Shown: piece by piece, positions 1 through 8,004 of the stretch | How positions within the stretch are numbered: position 1 is the stretch's first letter | Layout of the letters: every line of letters starts with the position of its first letter | From: Nesterenkonia marinintestina | GTDB taxonomy: Bacteria > Actinomycetota > Actinomycetes > Actinomycetales > Micrococcaceae | Assembly (NCBI RefSeq): GCF_025420485.1 | Contig: NZ_JAOEFD010000003.1 | Coordinates: 173,788 to 237,787, forward strand | DNA: 64,000 nt | Direction of reading: 5' to 3' | The notes under the pieces: model-generated | Told to the model about the DNA's origin: nothing | The model's input: only the letters and a program-made list of their open reading frames with translations | The model's database searches: none | Translations under genes and position numbers: made by a program

Positions 1-84
1 CTGGTCGGACTCGGAGAGGGGCCAGACGACCTCGCCCCCTTCGAGGCCGAGAGCTTCGTCGACGCGCTGCTCGAGAACCGCTGA
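1..84 (+). CDS. ftsY: Signal recognition particle receptor FtsY (3' end only)
   Basis: Only the last 27 codons and the TGA stop are inside the window. The peptide ends LVGLGEGPDDLAPF...FVDALLENR, which matches the conserved C-terminus of the FtsY NG GTPase domain (the GxGE...DL.PF..E.FV..L tail). FtsY is the membrane-associated receptor that takes ribosome-SRP complexes to the Sec translocon. The next gene on the same strand is amt; in many actinobacteria the order is smc-ftsY-amt-glnB-glnD. Here smc lies 2.8 kb further on, on the opposite strand, so the block is rearranged. The identification rests on a short tail. Confidence 0.8.
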   Translation: MVGLGEGPDDLAPFEAESFVDALLENR

Positions 85-104
85 GCCGCCGACCGCCTCC
101 GGCC

Positions 105-119
105 GCGCCCCGGGGGCGC
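105..119 (+). terminator. Possible short ftsY terminator hairpin
   Basis: GCGCCCC and GGGGCGC are perfectly complementary and almost abut, so a real hairpin would have about five pairs and a five-base loop. It lies 20 bases after the ftsY stop and before the GlnR-type box of amt. There is no T-run, so the call is weak. Confidence 0.3.
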
Positions 120-135
120 CCCTCTCCCCACGCGC

Positions 136-173
136 TTTACACAGACGAAACACCGGTGAGCCCGTCCCGAAAC
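136..173 (+). promoter_or_regulatory. GlnR-type operator upstream of amt
   Basis: Four half-sites occur at a strict 11-base period: TTTAC (136-140), GAAAC (147-151), GAGCC (158-162) and GAAAC (169-173), each separated by exactly six bases. This matches the a-site/b-site layout of actinobacterial GlnR boxes (gTnAC-n6-GaAAC repeated twice). Both b-sites are perfect GAAAC; the second a-site is degenerate. GlnR activates amt and glutamine synthetase genes under nitrogen limitation. The box ends 75 bases before the amt start, where a nitrogen regulator would be expected. Confidence 0.75.
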
Positions 174-180
174 ATGGCGG

Positions 181-244
181 GCGGATCATAGGTCCCAGCC
201 GCCCTCCGGTGATCCGCATCGGAGGGCACCGATGACCGGGAGGT
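181..244 (+). promoter_or_regulatory. Interleaved inverted repeats in the amt leader
   Basis: Two perfect 8-bp inverted repeats interleave: GCGGATCA (181-188) with TGATCCGC (210-217), and GCCCTCCG (201-208) with CGGAGGGC (220-227). They cannot form together without steric strain. The CCCTCC core at 202-207 is also complementary to the amt Shine-Dalgarno GGGAGG at 239-244, so one arm has two possible partners. This could be a translational switch, or simply protein-binding dyads. Whether the stretch is transcribed cannot be told from sequence. Confidence 0.35.
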
Positions 245-248
245 TGGG

Positions 249-1583
249 ATGGAACTGGGTGCTCTCGATGTGTGGCTGATCGTGGCCGGGGCGCTGGTCC
301 TGCTGATGACGCCGGGACTGGCCTTCTTCTACGGCGGACTGACCCAGGCGAAGGCCTCGGTCAACATGATGATGATGAGCTTCTCCGCGATGGGCCTGGT
401 GGCGATCGTGTGGGCGCTGTGGGGCGCCTCGGTGGCCGAAGGCGATTCGATCGGAGGCGTGTTCGGCGACCCGCTCACCGACTTCGGGCTCTACCGCACA
501 CTGGTTGAGGATCCCGGAGCGCTGATCGGCATCGGCTTCGGGGCGACCTTCGCCGTCATCACCGTGGCACTGATCTCCGGCGCCGTCGCAGACCGGGCCA
601 AGTTCTCCGCCTGGATGGTCTTCGTCCCGGTCTGGGTGACGCTGGTGTACTGCCCGCTGGCGTTCATGGTCTGGGGCGACGGCGGCCTCCTGGTCGAGGG
701 CGGTGCGATCGGCGACGCCCTCGGAGAGGCGGTGGACTACGCCGGAGGACTGGTCGTCCACATGTGCGCCGGCCTGGCCGCCCTGGTCCTGGCGCTGATC
801 CTGGGCAAGCGCGGCACCTTCGACCGTCGGGAGCTGCACCGTCCGCACAACACCCCCTTCGTGCTGCTGGGCTGCTCCTTGCTGTGGTTCGGATGGTTCG
901 GGTTCAACACCGGTGCGGCCGAGGAGGCCGGAGAGGCCGGGCTCATCTGGGTCAACACGCTGCTGGCTCCGGCCGCCGGCCTGGTGGCCTGGCTGCTGAC
1001 GCAGCGGCTGCGCGGCGTCCGCCCCAACGCCCTCGGTGCGGCGTCAGGGATCGTCGCGGGCCTGGTGGCCATCACTCCGGCCTGCGCCTTCGTCGATCCG
1101 GTCAGCGCGATCGTCATCGGCGGGGTCGCCGGCGCGGTCTGCTGCCTCGCGGTCGAGCTGAAGTACCGCCTCGGGTTCGACGACACGCTCGACGTCGTCG
1201 GGCTCCACTTCGTGGCGGGACTCTGGGGCACCCTGGCCATCGGCCTGGTGGGCCGCGCCGAGCTCATCGACGGGGAGCGCTCCGGCCTGCTCCTCGGAGG
1301 CGGCACGGAACTGATGGTGGCTCAGCTGGTGGCGTGCGCGGTGACCCTGGGCTTCACAGTGGTGATGACTCTGGTCATCGGCGCGGCGATCCACGCCGCG
1401 ATCGGCTTCCGGATCCCTCCCGAGGAGGAGGCCCGCGGCATCGACGCCGCCCAGCACGACGAATCGGCCTACGTCTTCGACGACCTGCTCAGCGCCGCGG
1501 TGCCCCGGGGCGGAGACTCGGACGAGCAGGCGCGGGCGCGGACGGAGCTCACCCCTCACCCGGCCGGGACCGGGCCCGCGTGA
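249..1583 (+). CDS. amt: Ammonium transporter Amt
   Basis: This 444-residue membrane protein of the Amt/MEP/Rh family conducts ammonium/ammonia across the cytoplasmic membrane. It has the N-terminal block MTPGLAFFYGGL, the pore histidine in GGLVVHMCAG and the second pore histidine in GLHFVAGLWGTLAIGL, with hydrophobic segments consistent with eleven helices. A hydrophilic tail of about 50 residues, rich in acidic residues, follows the last helix. The start ATG is preceded by GGGAGG at a good distance. A GlnR-type box lies upstream, so it is probably induced by nitrogen limitation. No glnB or glnD follows, unlike the usual amt-glnB-glnD operon. Its 3' end overlaps the convergent MFS gene by 35 bases. 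Confidence 0.95.
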   Translation: MELGALDVWLIVAGALVLLMTPGLAFFYGGLTQAKASVNMMMMSFSAMGLVAIVWALWGASVAEGDSIGGVFGDPLTDFGLYRTLVEDPGALIGIGFGATFAVITVALISGAVADRAKFSAWMVFVPVWVTLVYCPLAFMVWGDGGLLVEGGAIGDALGEAVDYAGGLVVHMCAGLAALVLALILGKRGTFDRRELHRPHNTPFVLLGCSLLWFGWFGFNTGAAEEAGEAGLIWVNTLLAPAAGLVAWLLTQRLRGVRPNALGAASGIVAGLVAITPACAFVDPVSAIVIGGVAGAVCCLAVELKYRLGFDDTLDVVGLHFVAGLWGTLAIGLVGRAELIDGERSGLLLGGGTELMVAQLVACAVTLGFTVVMTLVIGAAIHAAIGFRIPPEEEARGIDAAQHDESAYVFDDLLSAAVPRGGDSDEQARARTELTPHPAGTGPA

Positions 1584-2790
1584 GCGTCTCGGGCGCCCGG
1601 GACCAGGCGGCGGCTCCGACCATGAGGATCACACCGGTGATCGCGAAGGCCCAGGAGTAGCCGAACCGGTCGACCAGGACGCCCGCCAGCAGGGGTCCGA
1701 CGATGGCTCCCGAGTCCTGGACCATCTGGAAGGTGGAGACGATCTGACCGCCGTTGCGGCCCTCGCCGACGATGTCGGCGAGGGCCGCCTGCTGTGCCGG
1801 ATTGACCAGTCCGGTGCCGACTCCGGCCACGATGCTGAGCACGACCAGCACCAGCGGATGCGGCGCGAGGCCGAACACCGCGGTGGAGGCCGCGGCGATG
1901 ACCAGTCCGAGGATGATGGGGCGGCGCCGTCCTGCGACGTCGCTGCGTCGGGAGAACACCAGCACGGCGGTGACGTTGCCCGCGGCGAAGGCGGCCAGCA
2001 CGACCCCTGCCAGCTGTCCGGAGTCGACGATCCAGCCGGTGCCGGCGAACGCCGAGGCGGCGAACAGCGGAACGATGGAGTTCCGCATTCCGAAGGTGGC
2101 CCAGCCGTTGGCGAAGGCGGCGGTGAGGGCCGCACGGTAGGACGGATGGGCCCAGGCCGTGCGCAGGGTGGTGACCTCACGCTCGTCCTTGGTCTTCCGG
2201 TCCTCCAGGCGGGATCTGCGCAGCATGAAGAACACGATGGAGGCGGCCGCGATCAGCGCGCCTCCGTAGACCAGGAACGGCACCCGCTGGCCGAAGGTCA
2301 GCAGGCCGGACCCCAGCAGCGGCCCGGCCACGTTGCCGATGAGGAATGCCGAGGCGAAGGCGCCGGCCACCCTGCCGCGGATCTGCGGGGGCGACTTCCG
2401 AGCCAGGAAGGTCATGGCGGCGACGGTGAAGAAGGTGGAGCCGATCCCCCCCACCGAGCGGAAGGCCAGCAGCAGCTCGTAGGTCGGGGCGTAGGCCGTG
2501 GCGATCATCGAGGCCGCGACGATGAGCAGGCCGACCACATAGACCGGTGACTCTCCCAGGGTGCGCGTCAGCCGCCCGGACAGCGGAGCGAAGAGCAGGC
2601 GGAACAGGCCGAAGGCGGAGACCACTGCAGAGACGGCGAGCGCGGAGACTCCGAAGTCGGACGCGTACTGGGGCAGGATGGGAGCCACGATGCCGAAGCC
2701 GATGGCGACGATGAACGAGGCGCCGATCATGACCTTCAGCTCGGGCGGGATCCTCACCGGCTCCGGGGTGGTCGTCTCCGCCTCGGCCAT
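1549..2790 (-). CDS. Major facilitator superfamily transporter (drug-efflux type)
   Basis: This 413-residue protein with about twelve hydrophobic segments belongs to the major facilitator superfamily. The MFS signature between helices 2 and 3 is visible as APLSGRLTRTLGES, and the fourth-fifth helix region reads GIGSTFFTVAAMTFLARKSPPQIRGRVAGAFASA, typical of multidrug or sugar-efflux exporters. The substrate cannot be told. The start is the ATG at 2790, because GAGGAG lies just upstream; an in-frame extension to 2862 has no ribosome binding site. It lies 72 bases downstream of smc on the same strand and may be read through from it. Its 3' end overlaps amt convergently. Confidence 0.85.
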   Translation of the reverse strand: MAEAETTTPEPVRIPPELKVMIGASFIVAIGFGIVAPILPQYASDFGVSALAVSAVVSAFGLFRLLFAPLSGRLTRTLGESPVYVVGLLIVAASMIATAYAPTYELLLAFRSVGGIGSTFFTVAAMTFLARKSPPQIRGRVAGAFASAFLIGNVAGPLLGSGLLTFGQRVPFLVYGGALIAAASIVFFMLRRSRLEDRKTKDEREVTTLRTAWAHPSYRAALTAAFANGWATFGMRNSIVPLFAASAFAGTGWIVDSGQLAGVVLAAFAAGNVTAVLVFSRRSDVAGRRRPIILGLVIAAASTAVFGLAPHPLVLVVLSIVAGVGTGLVNPAQQAALADIVGEGRNGGQIVSTFQMVQDSGAIVGPLLAGVLVDRFGYSWAFAITGVILMVGAAAWSRAPETLTRARSRPGEG

Positions 2791-2862
2791 CTGCCGCTCC
2801 TCGCCGTCGTCGTGCTCCGTCTGTCCGGGGCCGGTCCATCGACCCGAGGTTGCGTAACACAA

Positions 2863-5800
2863 CTACCCGTCGTTCTGTTCCGCGCCCTCTTCCACCGTGC
2901 CGTCGCGGCGCAGGCGCTGCGAGACGACCCGGGTCGAACCGTCCTGACGCATGGAGACGCCGTAGAGCGCGTCGGCGATCTCCATCGTGCGCTTCTGGTG
3001 GGTGATGACGATCAGCTGCGAGGAGGCGCGCAGCTCCTCGAAGATCACCAGCAGCCGGGAGAGGTTCGTGTCGTCGAGCGCGGCCTCGACCTCGTCCATG
3101 ACGTAGAAGGGGCTCGGCCGGGCCTTGAAGATGGCCACCAGCAGGGCCACTGCGGTCAGCGACCGTTCGCCGCCGGAGAGCAGGGAGAGGCGGCGGATCC
3201 GCTTCCCGGGCGGCCGGGCATGGACCTCGATCCCGGTGTTGAGCATGTCCTCCGGGTCGGTGAGCTCGAGACGTCCCTCTCCGCCGGGGAACAGGCGGGC
3301 GAACACGTGCTCGAACTGGCCTCGTGTGTCCTCCCACGCCTGGGTGAACACGGACTCCACGGTGGAGTCGACGTCGGCGATGATGTCGAGCAGGTCCTGT
3401 CGGGAGGCCTGCACGTCGGCCAGCTGCTGCTGCAGGTAGGTGTGGCGCTCCTCGAGTGCGGCATGCTCCTCAAGCGCCAACGGATTGACCTTGCCCAGGG
3501 CGCGAAGATCCCTGCGCGCCCGTACCAGTCGGTCCTCCTGCTCGGCTCGGTCGTAGGGGCGCGAGGACGTCGACGCGTTCCCGCCGTCATCCTCGGCGCT
3601 CCGGTCGGCCGGGGCCTCGGGGGGCTCCGCCTCCGGATCGGGGACCGGCTGGTCCGGCCCGTAGTGCTCGATCAGGTACTCGGCGCTGAGGCTGAGCTCC
3701 TCATGGCCACGCTGTTCGGCGGACTCGAGGTTCAGGCGCAGCTCGGTGCGACGGACCTCCGCACGGTGGAGCCTGTCGGTGACCTCGTCCAGCTCTGCGG
3801 CGAGCTGTGTGCGTGCGTTCCGGACAGTCTCGATCTCCTCGGACAGGCTCCGATGCTCGGACCGTGCGGCCTCCTGCGCCTGCTGGGCCCGGCCCAGGAT
3901 CCCGTCGAGACGCTCGACGGCCTCTTCGGCGCGCGCGCCCACGTCCTGTGCCCGGCGACCTCCCGCCTCCCGCCGCTCGGCCTCCCGGCGAGCCTCCTGC
4001 CTGCGGGCCTCCTCGGCTGCGGCGCTGCGGCGCAGCCCGGCCGCACGGTCCACCAGCTGGGCGTGCGTCTCCTCGGCGGCCCTCAGACCGAGCCGGGCGT
4101 CGACCTCCTCCCGACGTCGGGTCGCGGCGTCCTCGGCCAGTCGGTCCCGCTCGTCGGTGGAGGGGTCGTCCTCGACCTCGTCGGACTCCGCGGCCGCCAG
4201 CCGCCGCGTCGCCTCCTCGAGCTGCTCGGAGGCTTCTCGTGCGATCCTCTCGGTCTCCTCGAGCTCGACCTCGGCGGTGCGGATCCGTTCGGCGGCCCGC
4301 TCGGAGTCGGCACCGAGCCGTCCCAGCTGATCGGTGACGGCAGTGAGCTCGGCGTCGTTTCCGTGCAGCGCCTCCAGGGCCTGATCGACCTCGCGTGAGG
4401 CCTCATCCGCGGCATCCCGACGGGCGGCGAGGGTGTCCGCCACCCGGCGCAGCTCCTGTTCGTCGGTCTCCAGCGCCGCGGAGACCTCTTGGATCCTGGC
4501 GGTGACGGCCACGTCGGAGCCGGCCAGTCCCGTGCCTCCGATCCGTTCGCCGGCCCGCAGGATCTGTCCATCCGCGGTGGCCGCGGTGTCGACGTCGTCG
4601 CGCTCGAGCATCTGCTCGGCGATCTCCTCGGCGGACCGGGGCGGGTCGGCGGCGACGAACACGGTGGCCCCGAAGAGGCGGTGCAGCGGAGCGGCGAGCT
4701 CCTCGGGGGCCTCGACGACGTCGAGGGCCCACCGCACCTGGTCCGGCAGCCGGGTTCGGCGTGATGCGGGGGGATCCGCGGGCCGCCCGCTCGGGTCGGG
4801 GTGGACCAGGTGGGCTCGTCCGGCGTCCTGGTCGGCCAACCAGCGCACCGCGGCTGCGGCGGACTCTGCGTCCTCGGCCACCAGCGCGGCATCCAGACTG
4901 CCGAGGCAGGAGGCGGCCGCCGTCTCCCATCCCGACGCCACGCTCAGCCGCTCGGCGAAGGAGCCGCGCACCGCATCCCGAAGCTGCGGCGGCGCCCCGT
5001 CCCGCAGCGCCGCTCCGCCGTCGCGCGGGGCGCGGGCGGCCTCCAGCCCGCCGAGGGCGGCCCGATGCTCCCCCACCACCGCCTCCAGGCGTCGGTGCTC
5101 GGCGACCGCGGCTTCGTGCTCGTCGACGAGGTGGTCTCGGCGACGCGCCGCCTCCTCATAGGCTCGGTCCAGGTCGGCTTCACCGGCTTCGACTCCGCCG
5201 ACCGTCTGCTCCAGCTCGGCGAACCGGGACCGGGCCTCCTCGCGGACGCCCCGAGCCTCCTCACGCTGGGCCTGGGCCCGACTGCGACGGGTCGCGGCGG
5301 CCTCGATCCGACCTTCGGCCGCTTCGACCCGTCCCCGCAGCGTGGCCAGGCCGGCCCGCCGGTCCGCGGCGGCGCGGAGGAGTTCGGTGATGCGGTTCTC
5401 CTCGGTACGCAGCCGGTCCTCTGCGGCGGACCGCACCTCGGAGGCCGCAGTGAGCGCCGCGGCGGCGTCGTCGGTCTCGGTCTGCTGCACCTCCGCGTCC
5501 CGCTCCACCTGCGCCGCCTGCTGCCGCAGCCGTTCGGGGTCCCGTCCGGCGTCGGGCACGACGGCGGAGTCGAAGAGGCTGCGGGCCCGCTCGGCGGCGA
5601 CCGAGGCGGTCGACCGCAGCCGTTCCTGGACCTGTGCCAGTCGGTGGTGTCCGGCGACCAGCCGCTGATCCAGGTGCCGGGCCGCACGGGCCCGACCGTC
5701 GAGCTCCGCGATCTCGGCGTCCCGGCTCCGCACGTCGTCGCGCAGCTGCTCGGCGCGGCCCCGATCGGCCTCCTCGCCCTGGCCTGACTCGTGCAGGGCG

Positions 5801-6516
5801 GTGGCGGCGGTCACCAGGTCGTCGGCGATGATTCGGGAGAGGGCGTCGCGCACGTCGAACTGGATCCGCTGGGCCCGTCTGGCCACCTTGGCCTGCCGGC
5901 CCAGGGGCGCCAGCTGGCGGGAGATCTCCGAGATCAGGTCCTCGAGGCGGTCCAGGTTGCCCTGCATGGAGTCGAGCTTGCGCACCGACCGTTCGCGGCG
6001 GCGCCGATGCTTCAGGACGCCGGCCGCCTCTTCGATGAATCCGCGACGCTGCTCCGGGGTCGCCTGGAGGATCTGGTCCAGCTGTCCCTGGCCGACGATG
6101 ACGTGCATCTCTCGTCCGAGTCCGGAGTCGGAGAGCAGCTCCTGGATGTCGAGCAGCCGGCACCTGCGACCGTTGATGGTGTACTCGGACCCGCCGGTGC
6201 GGAACATGGTCCGCGAGATGGTCACTTCGGAGTATTCGATGGGCAGCGCGCCGTCGGCGTTGTCGATGGTCAGCGCCACCTGCGCCCGTCCCAGCGGTTG
6301 ACGCTCGGCGGTGCCGGCGAAGATCACGTCCTCCATCGAACCGCCGCGCAGGGACTTGGCCCCCTGCTCCCCCATGACCCAGGCCAGCGCGTCGACCACG
6401 TTGGACTTGCCGGAGCCGTTGGGGCCGACCACGGCGGTCACTCCGGGTTCGAACTCGAAGGTGGTGGCTGAGGCGAAGGACTTGAAGCCGCGGACGGTCA
6501 GGGTCTTCAGATGCAC
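2863..6516 (-). CDS. smc: Chromosome segregation ATPase SMC
   Basis: The 1217-residue SMC protein organises and segregates the chromosome together with ScpA and ScpB. The Walker A motif GPNGSGKS is at residues 31-38. Long charged coiled coils (roughly 170-500 and 690-1020) flank a hinge near 510-670. The C-terminal head has the signature LSGGERSL and the Walker B segment FYVMDEVEAALDD. An acidic, Pro-rich insert (EAEPPEAPADRSAEDDGGN) interrupts the distal coil near the C-terminal head. The start is the GTG at 6516, giving the family-typical VHLKTLTVRGFKSFA; the in-frame ATG further up would overlap wecB. It starts 13 bases after wecB and ends with TAG. Confidence 0.95.
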   Translation of the reverse strand: MHLKTLTVRGFKSFASATTFEFEPGVTAVVGPNGSGKSNVVDALAWVMGEQGAKSLRGGSMEDVIFAGTAERQPLGRAQVALTIDNADGALPIEYSEVTISRTMFRTGGSEYTINGRRCRLLDIQELLSDSGLGREMHVIVGQGQLDQILQATPEQRRGFIEEAAGVLKHRRRRERSVRKLDSMQGNLDRLEDLISEISRQLAPLGRQAKVARRAQRIQFDVRDALSRIIADDLVTAATALHESGQGEEADRGRAEQLRDDVRSRDAEIAELDGRARAARHLDQRLVAGHHRLAQVQERLRSTASVAAERARSLFDSAVVPDAGRDPERLRQQAAQVERDAEVQQTETDDAAAALTAASEVRSAAEDRLRTEENRITELLRAAADRRAGLATLRGRVEAAEGRIEAAATRRSRAQAQREEARGVREEARSRFAELEQTVGGVEAGEADLDRAYEEAARRRDHLVDEHEAAVAEHRRLEAVVGEHRAALGGLEAARAPRDGGAALRDGAPPQLRDAVRGSFAERLSVASGWETAAASCLGSLDAALVAEDAESAAAAVRWLADQDAGRAHLVHPDPSGRPADPPASRRTRLPDQVRWALDVVEAPEELAAPLHRLFGATVFVAADPPRSAEEIAEQMLERDDVDTAATADGQILRAGERIGGTGLAGSDVAVTARIQEVSAALETDEQELRRVADTLAARRDAADEASREVDQALEALHGNDAELTAVTDQLGRLGADSERAAERIRTAEVELEETERIAREASEQLEEATRRLAAAESDEVEDDPSTDERDRLAEDAATRRREEVDARLGLRAAEETHAQLVDRAAGLRRSAAAEEARRQEARREAERREAGGRRAQDVGARAEEAVERLDGILGRAQQAQEAARSEHRSLSEEIETVRNARTQLAAELDEVTDRLHRAEVRRTELRLNLESAEQRGHEELSLSAEYLIEHYGPDQPVPDPEAEPPEAPADRSAEDDGGNASTSSRPYDRAEQEDRLVRARRDLRALGKVNPLALEEHAALEERHTYLQQQLADVQASRQDLLDIIADVDSTVESVFTQAWEDTRGQFEHVFARLFPGGEGRLELTDPEDMLNTGIEVHARPPGKRIRRLSLLSGGERSLTAVALLVAIFKARPSPFYVMDEVEAALDDTNLSRLLVIFEELRASSQLIVITHQKRTMEIADALYGVSMRQDGSTRVVSQRLRRDGTVEEGAEQNDG

Positions 6517-6529
6517 GCGGGGGCCGTCC

Positions 6530-7705
6530 TCAGCTGGTCGAGGCCGGGAGCTCGACGTCGGGGGCGAAGTCGGGCTCACGCCGACCCATGCCGAACAGTG
6601 CGCGCACCGCGGCCACCGTGCGGCGCGCCGCCTGCCCGTCTCCGTAGGGGTTCACGGCGTGGGCCATGGCGCGGTAGGCCTCCGGGTCGTCGAAGAGCCG
6701 GGCGACCTCGGCGACGACGCGGTGCTCGTCGGTGCCGATCAGCCGCACGGTGCCGGCGTCGACGGCTTCGGGGCGTTCGGTGTTGCTCCGCATCACCAGC
6801 ACCGGCTTGCCCAGGCTGGGAGCCTCCTCCTGGACCCCGCCCGAGTCGGTGAGCACCACGGTGGCGAGGTCCATCAGCCGCGTGAACTCACCGTAGGGAA
6901 GGGGCTCGGTGACCACGACGTTGTCCAGACCCTGAAGTGCCGGAAGTATCGCCTCACGCACCACCGGATTCCGGTGGGCGGGCAGCACGATCAGCTTCTC
7001 CGGGTACCGGGACGCCAGCTGGGCCAGGGCCCGTCCGACCCCCTGCATGGCGCGGCCCTGGTTCTCGCGGCGGTGCGTCGTGACGAGCAGGACGTCTCGA
7101 CCCGAGTCGGCGGCCTGCTCGAGCTGCGGGTCGGAGAACGGGACACGCTGTTCGGCGACGGTGAGCAGCGCGTCGATGACCGTGTTGCCGGTGACGGCGA
7201 TCTGGGTCTCATCGACCGCCTCGCGCAGCAGGTTCCGCTTCGACTGTGCCGTCGGGGCCAGATGCAGCGACGTGATCTGGGTGGTCATGCGACGGTTGGC
7301 CTCCTCCGGGAACGGGGAGAAGAGGTCGAAGGACCGCAGCCCCGCCTCGGCGTGGACGACGGGAACCCCGGCGTAGAACGCGGCCATGGCGGCGGCCGTC
7401 GTCGTCGTGGTGTCGCCCTGGACCACCACGGCGTCGGGACGGACGTCGGAGAACAGCTCGTCGAGGCCCTCTACGGTGCGGGTGAGCACACCGTTGAGCG
7501 TCTGACGCGGCCGGAAGATGTCGAGGTCGTGGTCGGGGACGATGCCGAAGAGCTCGTTCACCTGGTCGAGCATCTCCCGATGCTGGCCAGTGACGGTGAC
7601 GGGGCAGTCGAAGTCGGCGTCGGCACGCAGCGCCCGGATGATCGGGGCCATCTTGATGGCCTCGGGGCGGGTGCCGTAGATGGGCATGATGCACGTGGCC
7701 GTCAT
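6530..7705 (-). CDS. wecB: UDP-N-acetylglucosamine 2-epimerase (non-hydrolysing)
   Basis: This 391-residue protein interconverts UDP-GlcNAc and UDP-ManNAc, supplying ManNAc for teichoic acid, enterobacterial-antigen-type or capsular polymers. Family motifs are present: the N-terminal GTRPEAIKMAPII, QGDTTTT, HAEAGLRS, TTHRREN, and the late block TDSGGVQEEAPSLGKPVLVMR. The start is the ATG at 7705 because AGGAGG lies upstream of it; a GTG at 7732 would put that Shine-Dalgarno inside the gene. It is followed closely by smc and faces the ATP-grasp/ABC-exporter genes, which fits a role in cell-envelope glycopolymer precursor supply. Confidence 0.92.
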   Translation of the reverse strand: MTATCIMPIYGTRPEAIKMAPIIRALRADADFDCPVTVTGQHREMLDQVNELFGIVPDHDLDIFRPRQTLNGVLTRTVEGLDELFSDVRPDAVVVQGDTTTTTAAAMAAFYAGVPVVHAEAGLRSFDLFSPFPEEANRRMTTQITSLHLAPTAQSKRNLLREAVDETQIAVTGNTVIDALLTVAEQRVPFSDPQLEQAADSGRDVLLVTTHRRENQGRAMQGVGRALAQLASRYPEKLIVLPAHRNPVVREAILPALQGLDNVVVTEPLPYGEFTRLMDLATVVLTDSGGVQEEAPSLGKPVLVMRSNTERPEAVDAGTVRLIGTDEHRVVAEVARLFDDPEAYRAMAHAVNPYGDGQAARRTVAAVRALFGMGRREPDFAPDVELPASTS

Positions 7706-7787
7706 CTCTCGCTGCGCCTCCTGTCCACTCACTGACCTCCTCGCGTCGGCCCGGCGGGATGGGCCGCCGGTCGGTCGACGCCGTCTC

Positions 7788-7793
7788 AGCCTA
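7788..7793 (-). promoter_or_regulatory. -10 hexamer for wecB-smc
   Basis: TAGGCT on the minus strand is a good actinobacterial -10 element. It predicts a start of transcription near 7781 and a leader of about 75 bases before the wecB ATG. No convincing -35 is visible. Confidence 0.45.
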
Positions 7794-7815
7794 TCCCGTG
7801 TCCCGGGAGCGACCC

Positions 7816-7907
7816 GGGACCGACCCAGGGTGCGATGCGGGACCGACCCAGGGTGCGATGCGGGACCGACCCAGGGTGCGATGCGGGACCGACCCGGGGT
7901 GCGACGT
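7816..7907 (+). repeat. 23-bp tandem repeat, four copies
   Basis: Four head-to-tail 23-bp units occupy 7816-7838, 7839-7861, 7862-7884 and 7885-7907. The first three are identical; the fourth has three changes near its end. The unit begins GGGACCGACCCAGGG. The block sits between the divergent wecB promoter and the ATP-grasp gene. As 23 is not a multiple of three, it could not encode a regular peptide, so it is noncoding. Identical copies suggest recent slippage expansion, and copy number may vary between strains. Confidence 0.95.
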
Positions 7908-7937
7908 GGGGTGCGGCGTGCGGCTCCTCCGGCGGAC

Positions 7938-7943
7938 TACGAT
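7938..7943 (+). promoter_or_regulatory. -10 hexamer for the ATP-grasp gene
   Basis: TACGAT lies 31 bases after the tandem repeat and about 60 bases before the chosen start codon. It overlaps the in-frame ATG at 7942, which argues against that ATG as the true start. No clear -35 is seen; one would fall next to or inside the last repeat unit. Confidence 0.35.
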
Positions 7944-8004
7944 GGGGCGCGAACGCCGAGCCGAGACGCCGCCCGAGGGACCGGGCCGGGCGGGACAGGA
8001 TGAG

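Noticed and set aside
2812..4398. Long open frames opposite smc, and others opposite ileS, valS, sbcC and mqo.
   Set aside because: They lie antisense to genes with clear family motifs, have Arg/Gly/Pro-rich or low-complexity translations and no recognisable domain. High-GC codon use creates them.
7816..7907. The tandem repeat as a CRISPR array or plasmid-type iteron.
   Set aside because: Units abut with no spacers, there are only four copies, and no cas or replication-initiator gene is nearby.
7759..8004. An in-frame upstream extension of the ATP-grasp protein through the 23-bp repeat.
   Set aside because: The repeat length is not a multiple of three, so its translation is irregular. The -10 hexamer at 7938 lies inside it, and homologous sequence begins only after 8005.
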